From Nocardioides marmoribigeumensis (GTDB taxonomy: Bacteria > Actinomycetota > Actinomycetes > Propionibacteriales > Nocardioidaceae): a DNA stretch of 64,000 nucleotides. The translations under genes and the position numbers were made by a program. Shown one piece after another: positions 32,133-40,933 of the stretch (the stretch's first letter is position 1; every line of letters starts with the position of its first letter). A model generated the notes under the pieces. The model did not search any database. It was not told where the DNA came from and saw only the letters and a program-made list of their open reading frames with translations. The stretch spans positions 3,472,001 through 3,536,000 of the forward strand of contig NZ_JAVDYG010000001.1 of NCBI RefSeq assembly GCF_031458325.1, read 5' to 3'.

Positions 32133-33175
32133 GGCGCGCGTTCGCGGCCGCCGCCGCGCTCGCCGTCCTCGTGCCACTGGCCGGCTCGGTCCCGGCCACC
32201 GGCGCCGCCACCCGCGCGAAGTTCGACACCCGGGTCTTCGCCCGGGTCGCCCGGCCCGGCTACCCGGCGTACGTCCACGTCAGCACGACCACCGGACGCG
32301 TCTACGCCGGCACCTACACCAACCCGCAGGGCGACACGCAGCGCTCGCGTGTCTACGAGTGGACGCCGTCGGGGGCCCTACTGCGCTCGTGGACCGTCCC
32401 GGGCCAGGACCTCAGCCAGGAGCACGGCGTCCAGGTCGCCACCAACGACGCCGCCGGCCGGCTCGTGCTGCTGGAGAAGTCGACGCGGCGGATCATGCGG
32501 CTGAACGTGCGCACCGGCCGGTTCTCGACGTACTCCCGCCTCCCCTCGGGCTCGATCCCCAACTACGCCGCCTGGGGTCCCACCGGCGCGCTCTACGTCA
32601 CCGACTACGCCAAGGGAGTCATCTGGCGGGTGCCCAGGGGCGGCGGCACGGCGCGGGCGTGGTTCCGCGACCCGCGGCTGGCCGGCAACGAGTTCGGCAC
32701 CACGGGCATCGTGATGGGCCCTGCCCGCAAGGCCTTCTACCTCACCCAGCAGACGACCTCGGCGCCCGGCTTCGACCCGACCAAGGGCTACCTCTTCCGC
32801 CTCGGGCTGCGCGCCGACGGCCGGCCCGGGGCGCTGCGCCTCCTGTGGACCAGCGGCTCGACTGACCTGCCCGACGGGTTCGGCATCGGCAGGTCGGGGC
32901 GGTTCTACATCTCGCTGGCCGGGCTGACCAACCAGCTCGCCGTCGTCGCACCGGACGGCACCGAGCTGCGGCGGTTCCCCGGGACCCCGTTCACCGGTGA
33001 CAACGGCTCCGCGATCCCGTTCGACACCCCGTCGAGCGCGACCTTCAGCGGGCGCCGGGTCCTGGTGGCCAACCAGAGCTTCACCGGCGACACCACCCAC
33101 CACGCGATCCTCGACGTGTACGTCGGCGAGGAGGGCATGCCGATCTACGTGCCCCGGAGCGCCGGCGTGCGCTGA
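32129..33175 (+). CDS. secreted SMP-30/NHL-like beta-propeller
   Basis: A 348-residue exported protein with a clear signal peptide (about residues 1-26, hydrophobic AAAALAVLVPLAG). The mature part has propeller-like repeats: GRVYAGTYTN, GRLVLLEKSTRRI, GALYVTDYAKGVIWRVP, GRFYISLAG and RRVLVANQSFTG. It resembles the SMP-30/gluconolactonase and ScyD-like group. GTG 32129 overlaps the oxidase stop, so the two exported proteins are made together and may act on the same substrate. Confidence 0.75.
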   Translation: MRRAFAAAAALAVLVPLAGSVPATGAATRAKFDTRVFARVARPGYPAYVHVSTTTGRVYAGTYTNPQGDTQRSRVYEWTPSGALLRSWTVPGQDLSQEHGVQVATNDAAGRLVLLEKSTRRIMRLNVRTGRFSTYSRLPSGSIPNYAAWGPTGALYVTDYAKGVIWRVPRGGGTARAWFRDPRLAGNEFGTTGIVMGPARKAFYLTQQTTSAPGFDPTKGYLFRLGLRADGRPGALRLLWTSGSTDLPDGFGIGRSGRFYISLAGLTNQLAVVAPDGTELRRFPGTPFTGDNGSAIPFDTPSSATFSGRRVLVANQSFTGDTTHHAILDVYVGEEGMPIYVPRSAGVR

Positions 33176-33185
33176 TCCCCTCGGC

Positions 33186-33204
33186 GGTCGAGCCTGTCGA
33201 GACC
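33186..33204. repeat. REP-like palindrome GGTCGAGCCTGTCGAGACC
   Basis: This interrupted palindrome lies after the propeller gene. Outer bases extend the symmetry (CGGCGG... to ...CCACGCCG, 33182-33210). It is the same element type as at 22404-22422 and may act as a terminator. Confidence 0.6.
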
Positions 33205-33266
33205 ACGCCGCCGATCCCATCGTGCCTACCATGGCGGCAGGGACGGGGAGAGCGACGGGAGCGCAG

Positions 33267-34511
33267 ATGACGACGACCACGGGGACCACGTCGGGACTGT
33301 TCGACGAGGGCACGGCCCTCTCGAGCCAGGAGCACATCGCGCTCACCGAGCGCTACGCCGCGCACAACTACCACCCGCTGCCGGTGGTGCTGGCCTCCGG
33401 CGAGGGCGCCTGGGTCACCGACGTGGAGGGCCGTCGCTACCTCGACTGCCTCGCGGGCTACTCCGCGCTCAACTTCGGCCACGCCCACCCGCGGCTCGTG
33501 GCCCGCGCCGAGACCCAGCTGCACCGGCTCACCCTCACCTCGCGCGCCTTCTTCAACGACCAGCTCGGGCCGTTCGCCGAGGCCCTGGCCCGGCTGACCG
33601 GCAAGGAGATGGTCCTGCCGATGAACAGCGGCGCGGAGGCGGTCGAGACCGCGCTCAAGGTCGCCCGCCGCTGGGGCTACCAGGTCAAGGGCGTCGCGCC
33701 CGAGCAGGCCTCGATCGTCGTCATGCGCGGCAACTTCCACGGCCGCACCACCACGATCGTCAGCTTCTCCGACGACGCCGAGGCCCGTGACCACTACGGT
33801 CCCTACACCCCGGGCTTCCGCGTGGTCGAGTACGGCGACGCCGCGGCCCTGCGCGCCGCCGTCGACGACACGACCGTGGCCGTGCTCCTCGAGCCCATCC
33901 AGGGCGAGGGCGGGGTGGTGATCCCGCCGGAGGGCTTCCTGCGCGAGGTCCGCCGGGTCTGCTCCGAGGCGCGGGTGCTGATGGTGGCCGACGAGATCCA
34001 GTCGGGCCTCGCCCGGACCGGCCGCACCTTCGCCTGCGACCACGAGGACGTCGTCCCCGACGTCTACGTCCTGGGCAAGGCCCTCGGAGGTGGCCTCTAC
34101 CCCGTCTCGGCGGTGGCCGCGGACCGCGACGTGCTCGGCGTGATCACCCCCGGCTCCCACGGCTCGACCTTCGGTGGCAACCCGCTGGCCGCCGCGATCG
34201 GCCACGAGGTCGTCCTCATGCTCGAGACCGGCGAGTTCCAGGAGCGCGCATCCGTCCTCGGGGCCCGCCTGCTCGCCGGCCTCCAGCCGCTGGTCGGCGA
34301 CGGCCTGGACGCCGTACGCGTGCGCGGGCTGTGGGCCGGTCTCGACGTCTCCCGCGGGATCACCGGCCGCGCGGTCTGCGAGCGGCTGATGGACCGCGGG
34401 GTCCTGGCCAAGGACACCCACGGCAGCACCATCCGCCTCGCCCCGCCGCTGGTCGCCTCCGAGGACGACGTCGACCTCCTGCTCGAGGCGGTCCGGGCCT
34501 CCATCGCCTGA
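33267..34511 (+). CDS. rocD: ornithine--oxo-acid transaminase
   Basis: A 414-residue class III aminotransferase that converts ornithine and 2-oxoglutarate to glutamate semialdehyde and glutamate. Key segments are YLDCLAGYSALNFGHAHP, MNSGAEAVETALKVARRWGY, GNFHGRTTTIVSFS, MVADEIQSGLARTG and the PLP lysine in VLGKALGGGLYPVSAV. The length and N-terminus fit RocD. ATG 33267 follows GGGAG. It converges on a LYS1-like gene over a shared hairpin. Confidence 0.92.
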   Translation: MTTTTGTTSGLFDEGTALSSQEHIALTERYAAHNYHPLPVVLASGEGAWVTDVEGRRYLDCLAGYSALNFGHAHPRLVARAETQLHRLTLTSRAFFNDQLGPFAEALARLTGKEMVLPMNSGAEAVETALKVARRWGYQVKGVAPEQASIVVMRGNFHGRTTTIVSFSDDAEARDHYGPYTPGFRVVEYGDAAALRAAVDDTTVAVLLEPIQGEGGVVIPPEGFLREVRRVCSEARVLMVADEIQSGLARTGRTFACDHEDVVPDVYVLGKALGGGLYPVSAVAADRDVLGVITPGSHGSTFGGNPLAAAIGHEVVLMLETGEFQERASVLGARLLAGLQPLVGDGLDAVRVRGLWAGLDVSRGITGRAVCERLMDRGVLAKDTHGSTIRLAPPLVASEDDVDLLLEAVRASIA

Positions 34512-34557
34512 CCCACCCGCCTCCACCTGCCACCGGCTTCCCCGGGCGGGCGGGTCA
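34509..34557. terminator. bidirectional terminator joining two stop codons
   Basis: TGACCC (34509-34514) pairs with GGGTCA (34552-34557), and CCCGCC (34516-34521) with GGCGGG (34545-34550). The outer arms contain the stop codons of rocD and the LYS1-like gene. Confidence 0.7.
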
Positions 34558-35619
34558 GGGCAGGCGGCCGACCGCGTCGTCGTACGCCTTGGCGGCGGCG
34601 GCCCAGGGCCCGACGGGCGGGTGGTCGCCGAGACCGAGGAGGTGGGGGGTCAGGTCGGCGGAGAAGGTGATGCTGGCCTCGCGGGGGAGCAGGGACGGCA
34701 GGTTGTCGACCGCGATGACGTCCATCCAGCCGCCCTCGGGGCCGGTCACCCGGCGGACGGGGGACTCCCACGAGGTGATCGAGGTGTTGACCGGCAGCAT
34801 GTTGGTGTCGGAGGTGACGTCGCAGGTCACGTCGGCCAGCACGCGCAGGCGGCGGCGCCGGTCGAGGTCGTCCCTGGTGACGAACGGCGTCGTCGGCACG
34901 GTGGTGAGCACGCAGTTGACCAGCAGGTCGTGTCCGAGCAGGTGGGAGACGTCGCGGGTGCGCGACTCCGAGCGGTCCCAGCGCATCGGGGCGAGCCCGG
35001 CGACGGCGAGCGCGTCGACCGCGCCCCGGCCCGAGCGGCCGCGGGCCCCGGTCACGACGGTCAGCGTGTCGACCGGGTCGAGCCCGGTGGCCTTCACCGC
35101 GGCGTCGAGGGTGGGCTGGTCGGTCGGCGCCAGCGGCGTCTCGAGCGCCCCGGCGAGCTCGAGGACGCCCAGGGCGGCGCCGACGTAGCCCGCCCAGTAG
35201 CCGAACGCCACGACGCGGCGGCCGTTGTCGTCGGTGAGGTACTCGATGTCGAACAGCTGCCCGCGACCCTTCTCGAACCGGGTCAGCGTGTCGACCGCCT
35301 CGTGCTGGCCCTTGAACGAGTGCGCGAAGTAGATGTGGCGGTGGTGCAGCTCGGCGGGTTCGTCGGGCAGCTCCTTGATGCCGAGCACCCAGGCGTCCTC
35401 GGGGGCGTCCACCCAGGACCCGGTGGCGGCGGTCGACGCGCCGGCCTCGGCGTACTCCTCGAGGTCGAAGACGCGCTGGGGCGACTCCTCGACGGTGACG
35501 CGCAGGCCCGAGGCGACCAGGCGGCGTACGTCGTCGGGGACGACCGGCGCGCGGCGCTCGGTCGAGCGGGTCTCGTGGCGGACCCAGACGTGCGGGGACA
35601 GGGACGAGCGGGAGGGCAT
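34555..35619 (-). CDS. saccharopine dehydrogenase (lysine-forming) LYS1-like
   Basis: A 354-residue protein resembling fungal LYS1 and alanine-dehydrogenase-type enzymes: VWVRHETRSTERRAPVVPDD at the start (Lys/Glu-type substrate pocket), HIYFAHSFKGQ, VVAFGYWAGYVGAALG, a nucleotide-binding stretch VVTGARGRSGRGAVDAL, and VLADVTCDVTSDTNMLPVN. It would interconvert saccharopine with lysine and 2-oxoglutarate. Co-location with rocD suggests amino acid breakdown (inference). It is 40 bp downstream of glgC on the same strand. Confidence 0.85.
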   Translation of the reverse strand: MPSRSSLSPHVWVRHETRSTERRAPVVPDDVRRLVASGLRVTVEESPQRVFDLEEYAEAGASTAATGSWVDAPEDAWVLGIKELPDEPAELHHRHIYFAHSFKGQHEAVDTLTRFEKGRGQLFDIEYLTDDNGRRVVAFGYWAGYVGAALGVLELAGALETPLAPTDQPTLDAAVKATGLDPVDTLTVVTGARGRSGRGAVDALAVAGLAPMRWDRSESRTRDVSHLLGHDLLVNCVLTTVPTTPFVTRDDLDRRRRLRVLADVTCDVTSDTNMLPVNTSITSWESPVRRVTGPEGGWMDVIAVDNLPSLLPREASITFSADLTPHLLGLGDHPPVGPWAAAAKAYDDAVGRLP

Positions 35620-35659
35620 CAGGCCATTGTCGGGGAGGGCCGGTGGCTGCCCAAATCGG

Positions 35660-36877
35660 CTACTTCTCGATCACGTGGCCCTTGCCGATGACGGTGATGC
35701 CGCCCTCGGAGACGCTGAAGCCCCGACGCCGGTCCTCGTCGTGGTCGACCCCGATCAGGCAGCCGTCGGGGACGACGACGTTCTTGTCGATGATCGCGTT
35801 GCGCACCACCGCGCCCTTGCCGATCTGGACGTTGTCGAGCAGCACGCTGCGGAAGACGGTCGCGTGGTCGGCGACGTAGCCGTGGATCCCGACCACGCTG
35901 GCGTCGACCGAGGCGCCGGAGACGATCGAGCCCGCGCAGACGATCGAGTCGCGCACCGCGGCGCCGGAGACGAACTTCGCGCCGGGCAGCTCGCTGTGGT
36001 GGGTGAAGATCGGCCACTCGGTGTTGTAGAGGTTGAACACCGGGACCGCGGAGACCAGGTCGAGGTGCGCCTCGTGGTAGCTGTCGATCGTCCCGACGTC
36101 GCGCCAGTAGTCGCGGTCGCGCGGCAGCGAGCCGGGCACCTCGTTGCGCTTGAAGTCGTAGACCGCGGCGCGGCCGTCGTCGACCATCATCGGGATGATG
36201 TCGCCGCCCATGTCGTGGCGCGACGAGGGGTCGGCGGCGTCCCGCTCGAGCGCCTCGACCAGCGCCTTGGCGGTGAAGACGTAGTTGCCCATCGAGGCGA
36301 ACGACTCCTCGGGGGAGTCGACCAGCCCGGGTGGGTCGGCCGGCTTCTCGAGGAACTCGTCGATCGAGATGCCGTCCTCGCCGGTCTTGATCACCCCGAA
36401 CTGCCAGGCCTCCTTGCGCGGCACGCGGATGCCGGCGACGGTCACGTCGGCCCCCGACTCGATGTGCGCGGCGACCATCTGCGAGGCGTCCATGCGATAG
36501 ACGTGGTCGGCACCGAAGACGACGATGTACTCCGGCTGCTCGTCGCGGATGAGGTTCATCGACTGGTAGATCGCGTCGGCGCTGCCCTGGTACCACCGCG
36601 GGCCGCGACGCTGCTGGGCCGGCACCGGGGCGACGTACTGCCCGAGCATCGGGGCGAGTCGCCAGGTCAGCGAGATGTGGCGGTCGAGCGAGTGCGACTT
36701 GTACTGCGTGAGGACCGCGACGTGGCGGAACCCTGCGTTGACCAGGTTGGACAGGGCGAAGTCGATGAGGCGGTAGGACCCTCCGAACGGCACGGCCGGT
36801 TTGGCCCTGTCCTCCGTCAGCGGCATCAGCCGCTTCCCCTCGCCTCCGGCCAGCACGATGCTCAAGACGCGAACCAT
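35660..36877 (-). CDS. glgC: glucose-1-phosphate adenylyltransferase
   Basis: A 405-residue enzyme that makes ADP-glucose from glucose-1-phosphate and ATP. The N-terminal catalytic motif is [20 protein letters not shown], followed by [25 protein letters not shown] and GADHVYRMD. The C-terminal left-handed beta-helix has repeats such as [16 protein letters not shown] -10-like TAGGTT (36884-36889) lies 6 nt before the ATG. It is divergent from glgM, as in M. tuberculosis (Rv1213/Rv1212c). Confidence 0.96.
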   Translation of the reverse strand: MVRVLSIVLAGGEGKRLMPLTEDRAKPAVPFGGSYRLIDFALSNLVNAGFRHVAVLTQYKSHSLDRHISLTWRLAPMLGQYVAPVPAQQRRGPRWYQGSADAIYQSMNLIRDEQPEYIVVFGADHVYRMDASQMVAAHIESGADVTVAGIRVPRKEAWQFGVIKTGEDGISIDEFLEKPADPPGLVDSPEESFASMGNYVFTAKALVEALERDAADPSSRHDMGGDIIPMMVDDGRAAVYDFKRNEVPGSLPRDRDYWRDVGTIDSYHEAHLDLVSAVPVFNLYNTEWPIFTHHSELPGAKFVSGAAVRDSIVCAGSIVSGASVDASVVGIHGYVADHATVFRSVLLDNVQIGKGAVVRNAIIDKNVVVPDGCLIGVDHDEDRRRGFSVSEGGITVIGKGHVIEK

Positions 36878-36911
36878 GTCCTCAACCTAGCCGCGCGACT
36901 ACGTTGAAGCC

Positions 36912-38066
36912 ATGCGCGCAGCGATCCTGACCCGCGAGTTCCCTCCTGACGTCTACGGCGGAGCCGGTGTCCACGTCGACTTCCTGGTCCGCGAGCTCCG
37001 CCGGCTGATCGACGTCGACGTCCACTGCATGGGCGAGCCACGCGAGGGCGCGACCGCCCACTCCGAGAAGGATCCGCGCCTCGCGGGGGCCAACGCGGCC
37101 CTGCAGGTGCTCAGCACCGACCTGGAGATGGCGGCGGCCGTGTCGGAGGCCGAGGTCCTCCACGCGCACACGTGGTACGCCGGGATGGCGGGACACCTCG
37201 GCAAGCTGCTGTACGACGTCCCGCTGGTCATGACCGCGCACTCCCTCGAGCCGCACCGGCCGTGGAAGGCCGAGCAGCTGGGCGGCGGCTACCAGGTCTC
37301 CACCTGGGCCGAGCGGACGGCGTACGAGAACGCCGACGCGGTCGTGGCGGTCAGCCACCAGATGGCGGCCGACGTGGTGGACGCCTACCCGGCCGTCGAC
37401 CCGTCGAGGGTGCACGTGATCCACAACGGCATCGACACCGACTTCTACCGCCCCGACCCCGACCGCTCCGTGCTCGACCGCCTGGGGGTGGACCCCGACC
37501 GCCCCTACCTCGCGTTCGTCGGCCGGATCACCCGCCAGAAGGGGGTCCCGCACCTGCTGCGCGCCGGGCTGCACCTCGACCCGTCGATCCAGCTCGTGCT
37601 CCTCGCCGGGGCCGCCGACACCCCGGAGCTCAAGGCCGAGACCGACGAGGCGATCGCGGACCTGCGGGCCTCCCGCGACGGCGTCTTCGTCGAGTCGACG
37701 ATGCTGCCGCGCGAGGAGGTCCGCCAGGTGCTCACCGGGGCGGCGGTCTTCTGCTGCCCGTCGGTCTACGAGCCGCTCGGCATCGTCAACCTGGAGGCGA
37801 TGGCCTGCGAGACCGCCGTGGTCGCCTCCCGCATCGGCGGCATCCCCGAGGTGGTGCAGGACGGCGAGACCGGGCTGCTGGTCGACCTCGACCCGCAGGA
37901 CCCGGCCGGGTTCGAGCGCGCGTTCGCCGAGGCGGTCGACGCGGTGGCGCTCGACCCCGTCCGCGCCGAGGCGATGGGCACCGCCGGACGGCGGCGCGCG
38001 GTGGAGCAGTTCGCCTGGGCGCAGATCGCCGAGCAGACGGTCGCTCTTTATGATTCGGTGCGTTAG
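36912..38066 (+). CDS. glgM: GT4 glucosyltransferase GlgM (annotated GlgA)
   Basis: A 384-residue GT4 glycosyltransferase. MRAAILTREFPPDVYGGAGV is the nucleotide-binding opening, HNGIDTDFY and FVGRITRQKGVPHLL are central, and the EX7E motif is EPLGIVNLEAMACE. In mycobacteria this protein, divergent from glgC, uses ADP-glucose and glucose-1-phosphate to make maltose-1-phosphate for GlgE; by orthology the same is likely here. TACGTT (36900-36905) 6 nt before the ATG suggests a leaderless mRNA. Confidence 0.93.
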   Translation: MRAAILTREFPPDVYGGAGVHVDFLVRELRRLIDVDVHCMGEPREGATAHSEKDPRLAGANAALQVLSTDLEMAAAVSEAEVLHAHTWYAGMAGHLGKLLYDVPLVMTAHSLEPHRPWKAEQLGGGYQVSTWAERTAYENADAVVAVSHQMAADVVDAYPAVDPSRVHVIHNGIDTDFYRPDPDRSVLDRLGVDPDRPYLAFVGRITRQKGVPHLLRAGLHLDPSIQLVLLAGAADTPELKAETDEAIADLRASRDGVFVESTMLPREEVRQVLTGAAVFCCPSVYEPLGIVNLEAMACETAVVASRIGGIPEVVQDGETGLLVDLDPQDPAGFERAFAEAVDAVALDPVRAEAMGTAGRRRAVEQFAWAQIAEQTVALYDSVR

Positions 38067-38084
38067 CGGTGCCATGGCGCGGAA

Positions 38085-38102
38085 ACATGCGTCACATGCG
38101 TC
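38085..38102. repeat. tandem 9-bp repeat
   Basis: ACATGCGTC occurs twice in a row just after glgM, within the 139-bp gap before the next gene. Its role is unknown. Confidence 0.6.
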
Positions 38103-38143
38103 GCAGGCCGCAGGAATTGCGTGACGAACACCACGTGGCGGGC

Positions 38144-38172
38144 TTGCCGTGACCAACCTGTTACCGCATGAT
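38144..38172 (+). promoter_or_regulatory. promoter with MtrA-box-like direct repeat
   Basis: The -35 TTGCCG (38144-38149), 17-nt spacer and -10 CATGAT (38167-38172) precede the epimerase-like gene. The spacer holds GTGACCAACCTGTTAC (38149-38164). Read on the other strand this is GTAAC-N6-GTCAC, a direct repeat with an 11-bp period. Fifteen of 16 bases recur before rpfB (58964-58979). Confidence 0.6.
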
Positions 38173-38205
38173 GGGGCGGATTTGTCCCGACCAGGAGGTT
38201 GCGCT

Positions 38206-39081
38206 TTGAGGGTGGCCGTCGCCGGCGCCGGCTCCGCAGTGGGGTGCTGTGCGGTCCCGTGGCTGCAGGACGCGGGACACGAGGTGGTCAGCCTCGGGCG
38301 CTCGATGCGCAGCCTCCTCGACGTCGACCGCATGGCAGGTCTGCTGAGCGGCTGCGACGTCGCGCTCCACCTCACGCCCCCTGCGCCGCCGGGCTTCTCC
38401 GTCGCCGCGTGGAGCCGTGACTGGCGGCTGCACGACCTGACCCTCACCCTCGGCGTCCAGCGGCTGCTCGAGGCCGCCCGGGCTGCCGGCGTACGCCGGG
38501 TGGTCGCCCAGAGCGCCTCCCTGGTCTACGCCGACCAGGGCGAGGACTGGATCACCGAGGGCTCGCCGGTCTGCGTGACCTCGGCGACCGAGCCCGCCTC
38601 GGAGGGCGAGCTGGCCGTGCAGGAGTTCGCCGCCGAGCCCTGCCACACCGGCGTCATCCTCCGGATGGGCCAGCTGGTCGGCGACTGCCACCACACCGAG
38701 CACTCCCTGCGCAAGGCGGCCAGGGGCAAGGCCGTCGCGGTGGGGGAGCCCGAGGGCTTCGTCCACCTGATCCACAGCGACGACGTCGGCCCGGCGATCG
38801 AGGCCGCGATGACCATCGGGTCGGGGGTCTACAACGTGGGCGCCGACCCGGTCCGGCGCAGCGAGCTGGCCGACCGGCTGGCCGCGGCGGTCGGCCGTGA
38901 CCGCGGTGCGTTCCTGGGGCCCCTGCGCCGCCGTCTGGGCGGGGACCGCCTCGAGCCGCTGCAGCGGTCGCTGCGGGTGAGCTCGACGAGCTTCACCCAC
39001 GCGACCGGCTGGATGCCGCGTCGCAACTCCCTCGACGCCACGTGGTTCGAGCTCCCGCCGCGCGCCGGCGCCCTGCGGTGA
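38206..39081 (+). CDS. NAD-dependent epimerase-like protein
   Basis: A 291-residue extended-SDR-like protein. The N-terminal motif is VAVAGAGSAVGCCAVPWL, where the usual GxxGxxG is relaxed. The Ser region is VVAQSASLVYADQGED, and the normal YxxxK is not evident, so it may be a non-catalytic or regulatory NAD(P)-binding protein. TTG 38206 is the start, because AGGAGG (38193-38198) lies 7 nt upstream; a GTG at 38149 lies in the promoter. The next gene overlaps by four bases. Confidence 0.75.
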   Translation: MRVAVAGAGSAVGCCAVPWLQDAGHEVVSLGRSMRSLLDVDRMAGLLSGCDVALHLTPPAPPGFSVAAWSRDWRLHDLTLTLGVQRLLEAARAAGVRRVVAQSASLVYADQGEDWITEGSPVCVTSATEPASEGELAVQEFAAEPCHTGVILRMGQLVGDCHHTEHSLRKAARGKAVAVGEPEGFVHLIHSDDVGPAIEAAMTIGSGVYNVGADPVRRSELADRLAAAVGRDRGAFLGPLRRRLGGDRLEPLQRSLRVSSTSFTHATGWMPRRNSLDATWFELPPRAGALR

Positions 39082-39281
39082 GCGGCGAGCCCCGCGACCG
39101 GCCGGGCGAGGACGCCGCCCTCGACGCCGAGGAGGCACGCCGGCGCGCGCGTCGACGGGCCGAGGTGTTCGGCGAGGTGCTGCCCGAGTCGACCCGCGAC
39201 GACCGGGACCCCGAGCAGCCCGTCGAGTCCCGCGACCGCGACGCCGAGCTGAAGCGCAACGTCCCGCCCCACCACGGCTGA
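39078..39281 (+). CDS. small conserved actinobacterial protein
   Basis: A 67-residue hydrophilic, highly charged protein: an Arg-rich helix (DAEEARRRARRRAEVFGEV) is followed by an acidic stretch and the C-terminal motif LKRNVPPHHG. Similar short proteins ending in PPHHG are found in other actinobacteria; the function is unknown. GTG 39078 overlaps the upstream TGA. The terminator hairpin overlaps its last codons. Confidence 0.7.
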   Translation: MSGEPRDRPGEDAALDAEEARRRARRRAEVFGEVLPESTRDDRDPEQPVESRDRDAELKRNVPPHHG

Positions 39282-39300
39282 GCCGCGTGGGACGGGACGT
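39259..39300. terminator. long hairpin with stop codon in its loop
   Basis: ACGTCCCG (39259-39266)/CGGGACGT (39293-39300), CCCAC (39268-39272)/GTGGG (39287-39291) and CGGC/GCCG stack into one long stem. The loop is TGA, the stop codon of the small gene (39279-39281). It lies between convergent genes. Confidence 0.8.
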
Positions 39301-39312
39301 CGAGGGTCTCGG

Positions 39313-39723
39313 TCAGACGCCGGCAGGCGGGATGCCGCCGGTGGTGCCTCCGGTGGTGCCGCCCTGGGCGACGAGCACGTCGCGGATCTGGGTGAGCAGC
39401 GCGATGTCCTCCGAGACGCCCTCCTCCTGGACCTCGGTGGGGAAGAAGCGGTCCTTGGCCTTCTGGTAGGGCAGGACCACGAAGAAGTAGACGACCGCGG
39501 CGAGGATCACGAACGCGATCAGCGCCGTGAGGAACGCACCGACGGGGAGGTGGCCCGGCTTCCACTTGGTGAAGTCCGGGTTGCCGCCGGCGATCTTGGC
39601 GACGATGCCGAGGATCAGGGCGGTGAAGGCGGTCACCACGGTGGCGAAGGCGCCGCCCATGATGAACGCGACGGCGAGCTCGACGAGGTTGCCGCGCAGC
39701 AGGAAGGCCTTGAAGCCACTCAT
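39313..39723 (-). CDS. mscL: large-conductance mechanosensitive channel
   Basis: A 136-residue MscL that opens under membrane tension and releases solutes on osmotic downshift. MSGFKAFLLRGNLVELAVAF is the conserved N-terminal helix and the start of TM1, with the pore-lining GGAFATVV. TM2 is FLTALIAFVILAAVVYFFVV. The C-terminal helix TEVQEEGVSEDIALLTQIRDVL is followed by a Gly/Thr repeat (GGTTGGTTGG). The SAF-domain gene ends 45 bp upstream on the same strand. Confidence 0.96.
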   Translation of the reverse strand: MSGFKAFLLRGNLVELAVAFIMGGAFATVVTAFTALILGIVAKIAGGNPDFTKWKPGHLPVGAFLTALIAFVILAAVVYFFVVLPYQKAKDRFFPTEVQEEGVSEDIALLTQIRDVLVAQGGTTGGTTGGIPPAGV

Positions 39724-39768
39724 GAGTGTTCCCCCTGGGATGGGTGGGGTGGGTAGGACACCAGCACA

Positions 39769-40446
39769 CTAGCCACTCCAGGTGACCGTGAGCAGCCGCG
39801 ACCCGGCCGCCGCCACCAGGCTCTCCACCTGCTCGGGTGGGACGGCCAGGACCACCAGGCCCCCGCCCACCGCCTCCACCGAGGAGGCCCGCCCGGTGTC
39901 CTCGTCGGGGACGGTGACGACCTGCGCGTCGGGCGCGACGACCCAGGCCCGGCCCGCGCCCTGGACGGGCGCGGCGAGCACGTCGACGCTGTCGCCCGGG
40001 CGGAGCAGTCTCAGGACGCCCGCCTCGGCGACCCGCACCGGGACCGCGACGAGCCCGGGGTAGCCCGCCACCAGCGACGGGGCGACGAACCGCCGGTCGG
40101 TGAGCACCTCGCCGGCGCGGACGGGGGCGGCGAGGGTGCGTCCGGCCAGGTCGGCGACGACCGCCGTGGCGCCGGACGGCACGGCGTCCGCCGGGAGCCG
40201 GCGTACGACGAGGTCCCCGGCCCCGAGCGCGCCGCCACCGGGCAGGTCACGGGCCGCGACGACGACGGACCTGGTCGGGGGAGGTGGGGGATCGGTCCCG
40301 CGGAGGCCCACCAGCACCGCGAGGCAGGCGAGGCCCGCGGCGAGCCACCGGCGGCGCAGCACCACGAAGCGGTGCAGCCGACGGCGGACCGAGGACGAGG
40401 CGAGCGGCCCGGTGGGCGACGTCGTGGGCGGGGTGGAGGGGGCCAT
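39769..40446 (-). CDS. SAF-domain protein (CpaB/RcpC-like)
   Basis: A 225-residue membrane-anchored protein. A basic N-terminus and one hydrophobic helix (about 33-46) are followed by a SAF domain, VVVAARDLPGGGALGAGDLVVRRLP. In CpaB/RcpC such domains assist Flp pilus assembly, but no pilus genes are in the window; in actinobacteria a gene like this commonly sits by mscL and the FmdB gene. The C-terminal ~100 residues are beta-rich. ATG 40446 is the most likely start. Confidence 0.8.
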   Translation of the reverse strand: MAPSTPPTTSPTGPLASSSVRRRLHRFVVLRRRWLAAGLACLAVLVGLRGTDPPPPPTRSVVVAARDLPGGGALGAGDLVVRRLPADAVPSGATAVVADLAGRTLAAPVRAGEVLTDRRFVAPSLVAGYPGLVAVPVRVAEAGVLRLLRPGDSVDVLAAPVQGAGRAWVVAPDAQVVTVPDEDTGRASSVEAVGGGLVVLAVPPEQVESLVAAAGSRLLTVTWSG

Positions 40447-40569
40447 GGAGCGGACGCTAGGAGCCCCCGGCGACGCCCGCCCGGTCTCTCCACAAGGGGA
40501 TGATTCCCGGCCCTGCTGATTGTTTGGGATCATGTCCCAGCGCCCACCCCGTCGACCCGGAGGACCCCC

Positions 40570-40923
40570 GTGCCCACCTACCAGTACTCCTGCACCGAGT
40601 GCGGTCACTTCTTCGAGCAGGTGCAGAGCTTCACCGAGGACTCGTTGACCGTGTGCCCGGAGTGCCAGGGCCGGCTCCGCAAGGTCTTCAACGCCGTCGG
40701 CGTGGTCTTCAAGGGCTCCGGCTTCTACCGCACCGACAGCCGCGGCAGCAGCTCCGCCACCGAGCCGAGCACGGGCGGCACGACCACCGCCTCCGGCTCC
40801 ACCACCGGTGGCTCCTCCGGCTCGAGCGAGAAGAGCAGCACGACGGGCACGCCGTCGGGCTCGGGTTCGGGCTCGGGTTCGGGCTCCTCCGGCGGGTCGA
40901 CCGCCGGCGCCGGCGTCGGCTGA
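40570..40923 (+). CDS. FmdB-type zinc ribbon protein, Ruc-like
   Basis: A 117-residue protein with an N-terminal zinc ribbon (YQYSCTECGHFFEQ and LTVCPECQGRLRKVF, two CxxC pairs) and, after residue ~55, a Ser/Gly/Thr-rich disordered tail. Its layout and neighbourhood match M. tuberculosis Rv0991c, described as the redox-regulated chaperone Ruc. By orthology, oxidation of the zinc cysteines would switch on chaperone activity. The start is GTG 40570. The next gene begins 10 bp downstream. Confidence 0.85.
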   Translation: MPTYQYSCTECGHFFEQVQSFTEDSLTVCPECQGRLRKVFNAVGVVFKGSGFYRTDSRGSSSATEPSTGGTTTASGSTTGGSSGSSEKSSTTGTPSGSGSGSGSGSSGGSTAGAGVG

Positions 40924-40933
40924 GCGGGCCGGG

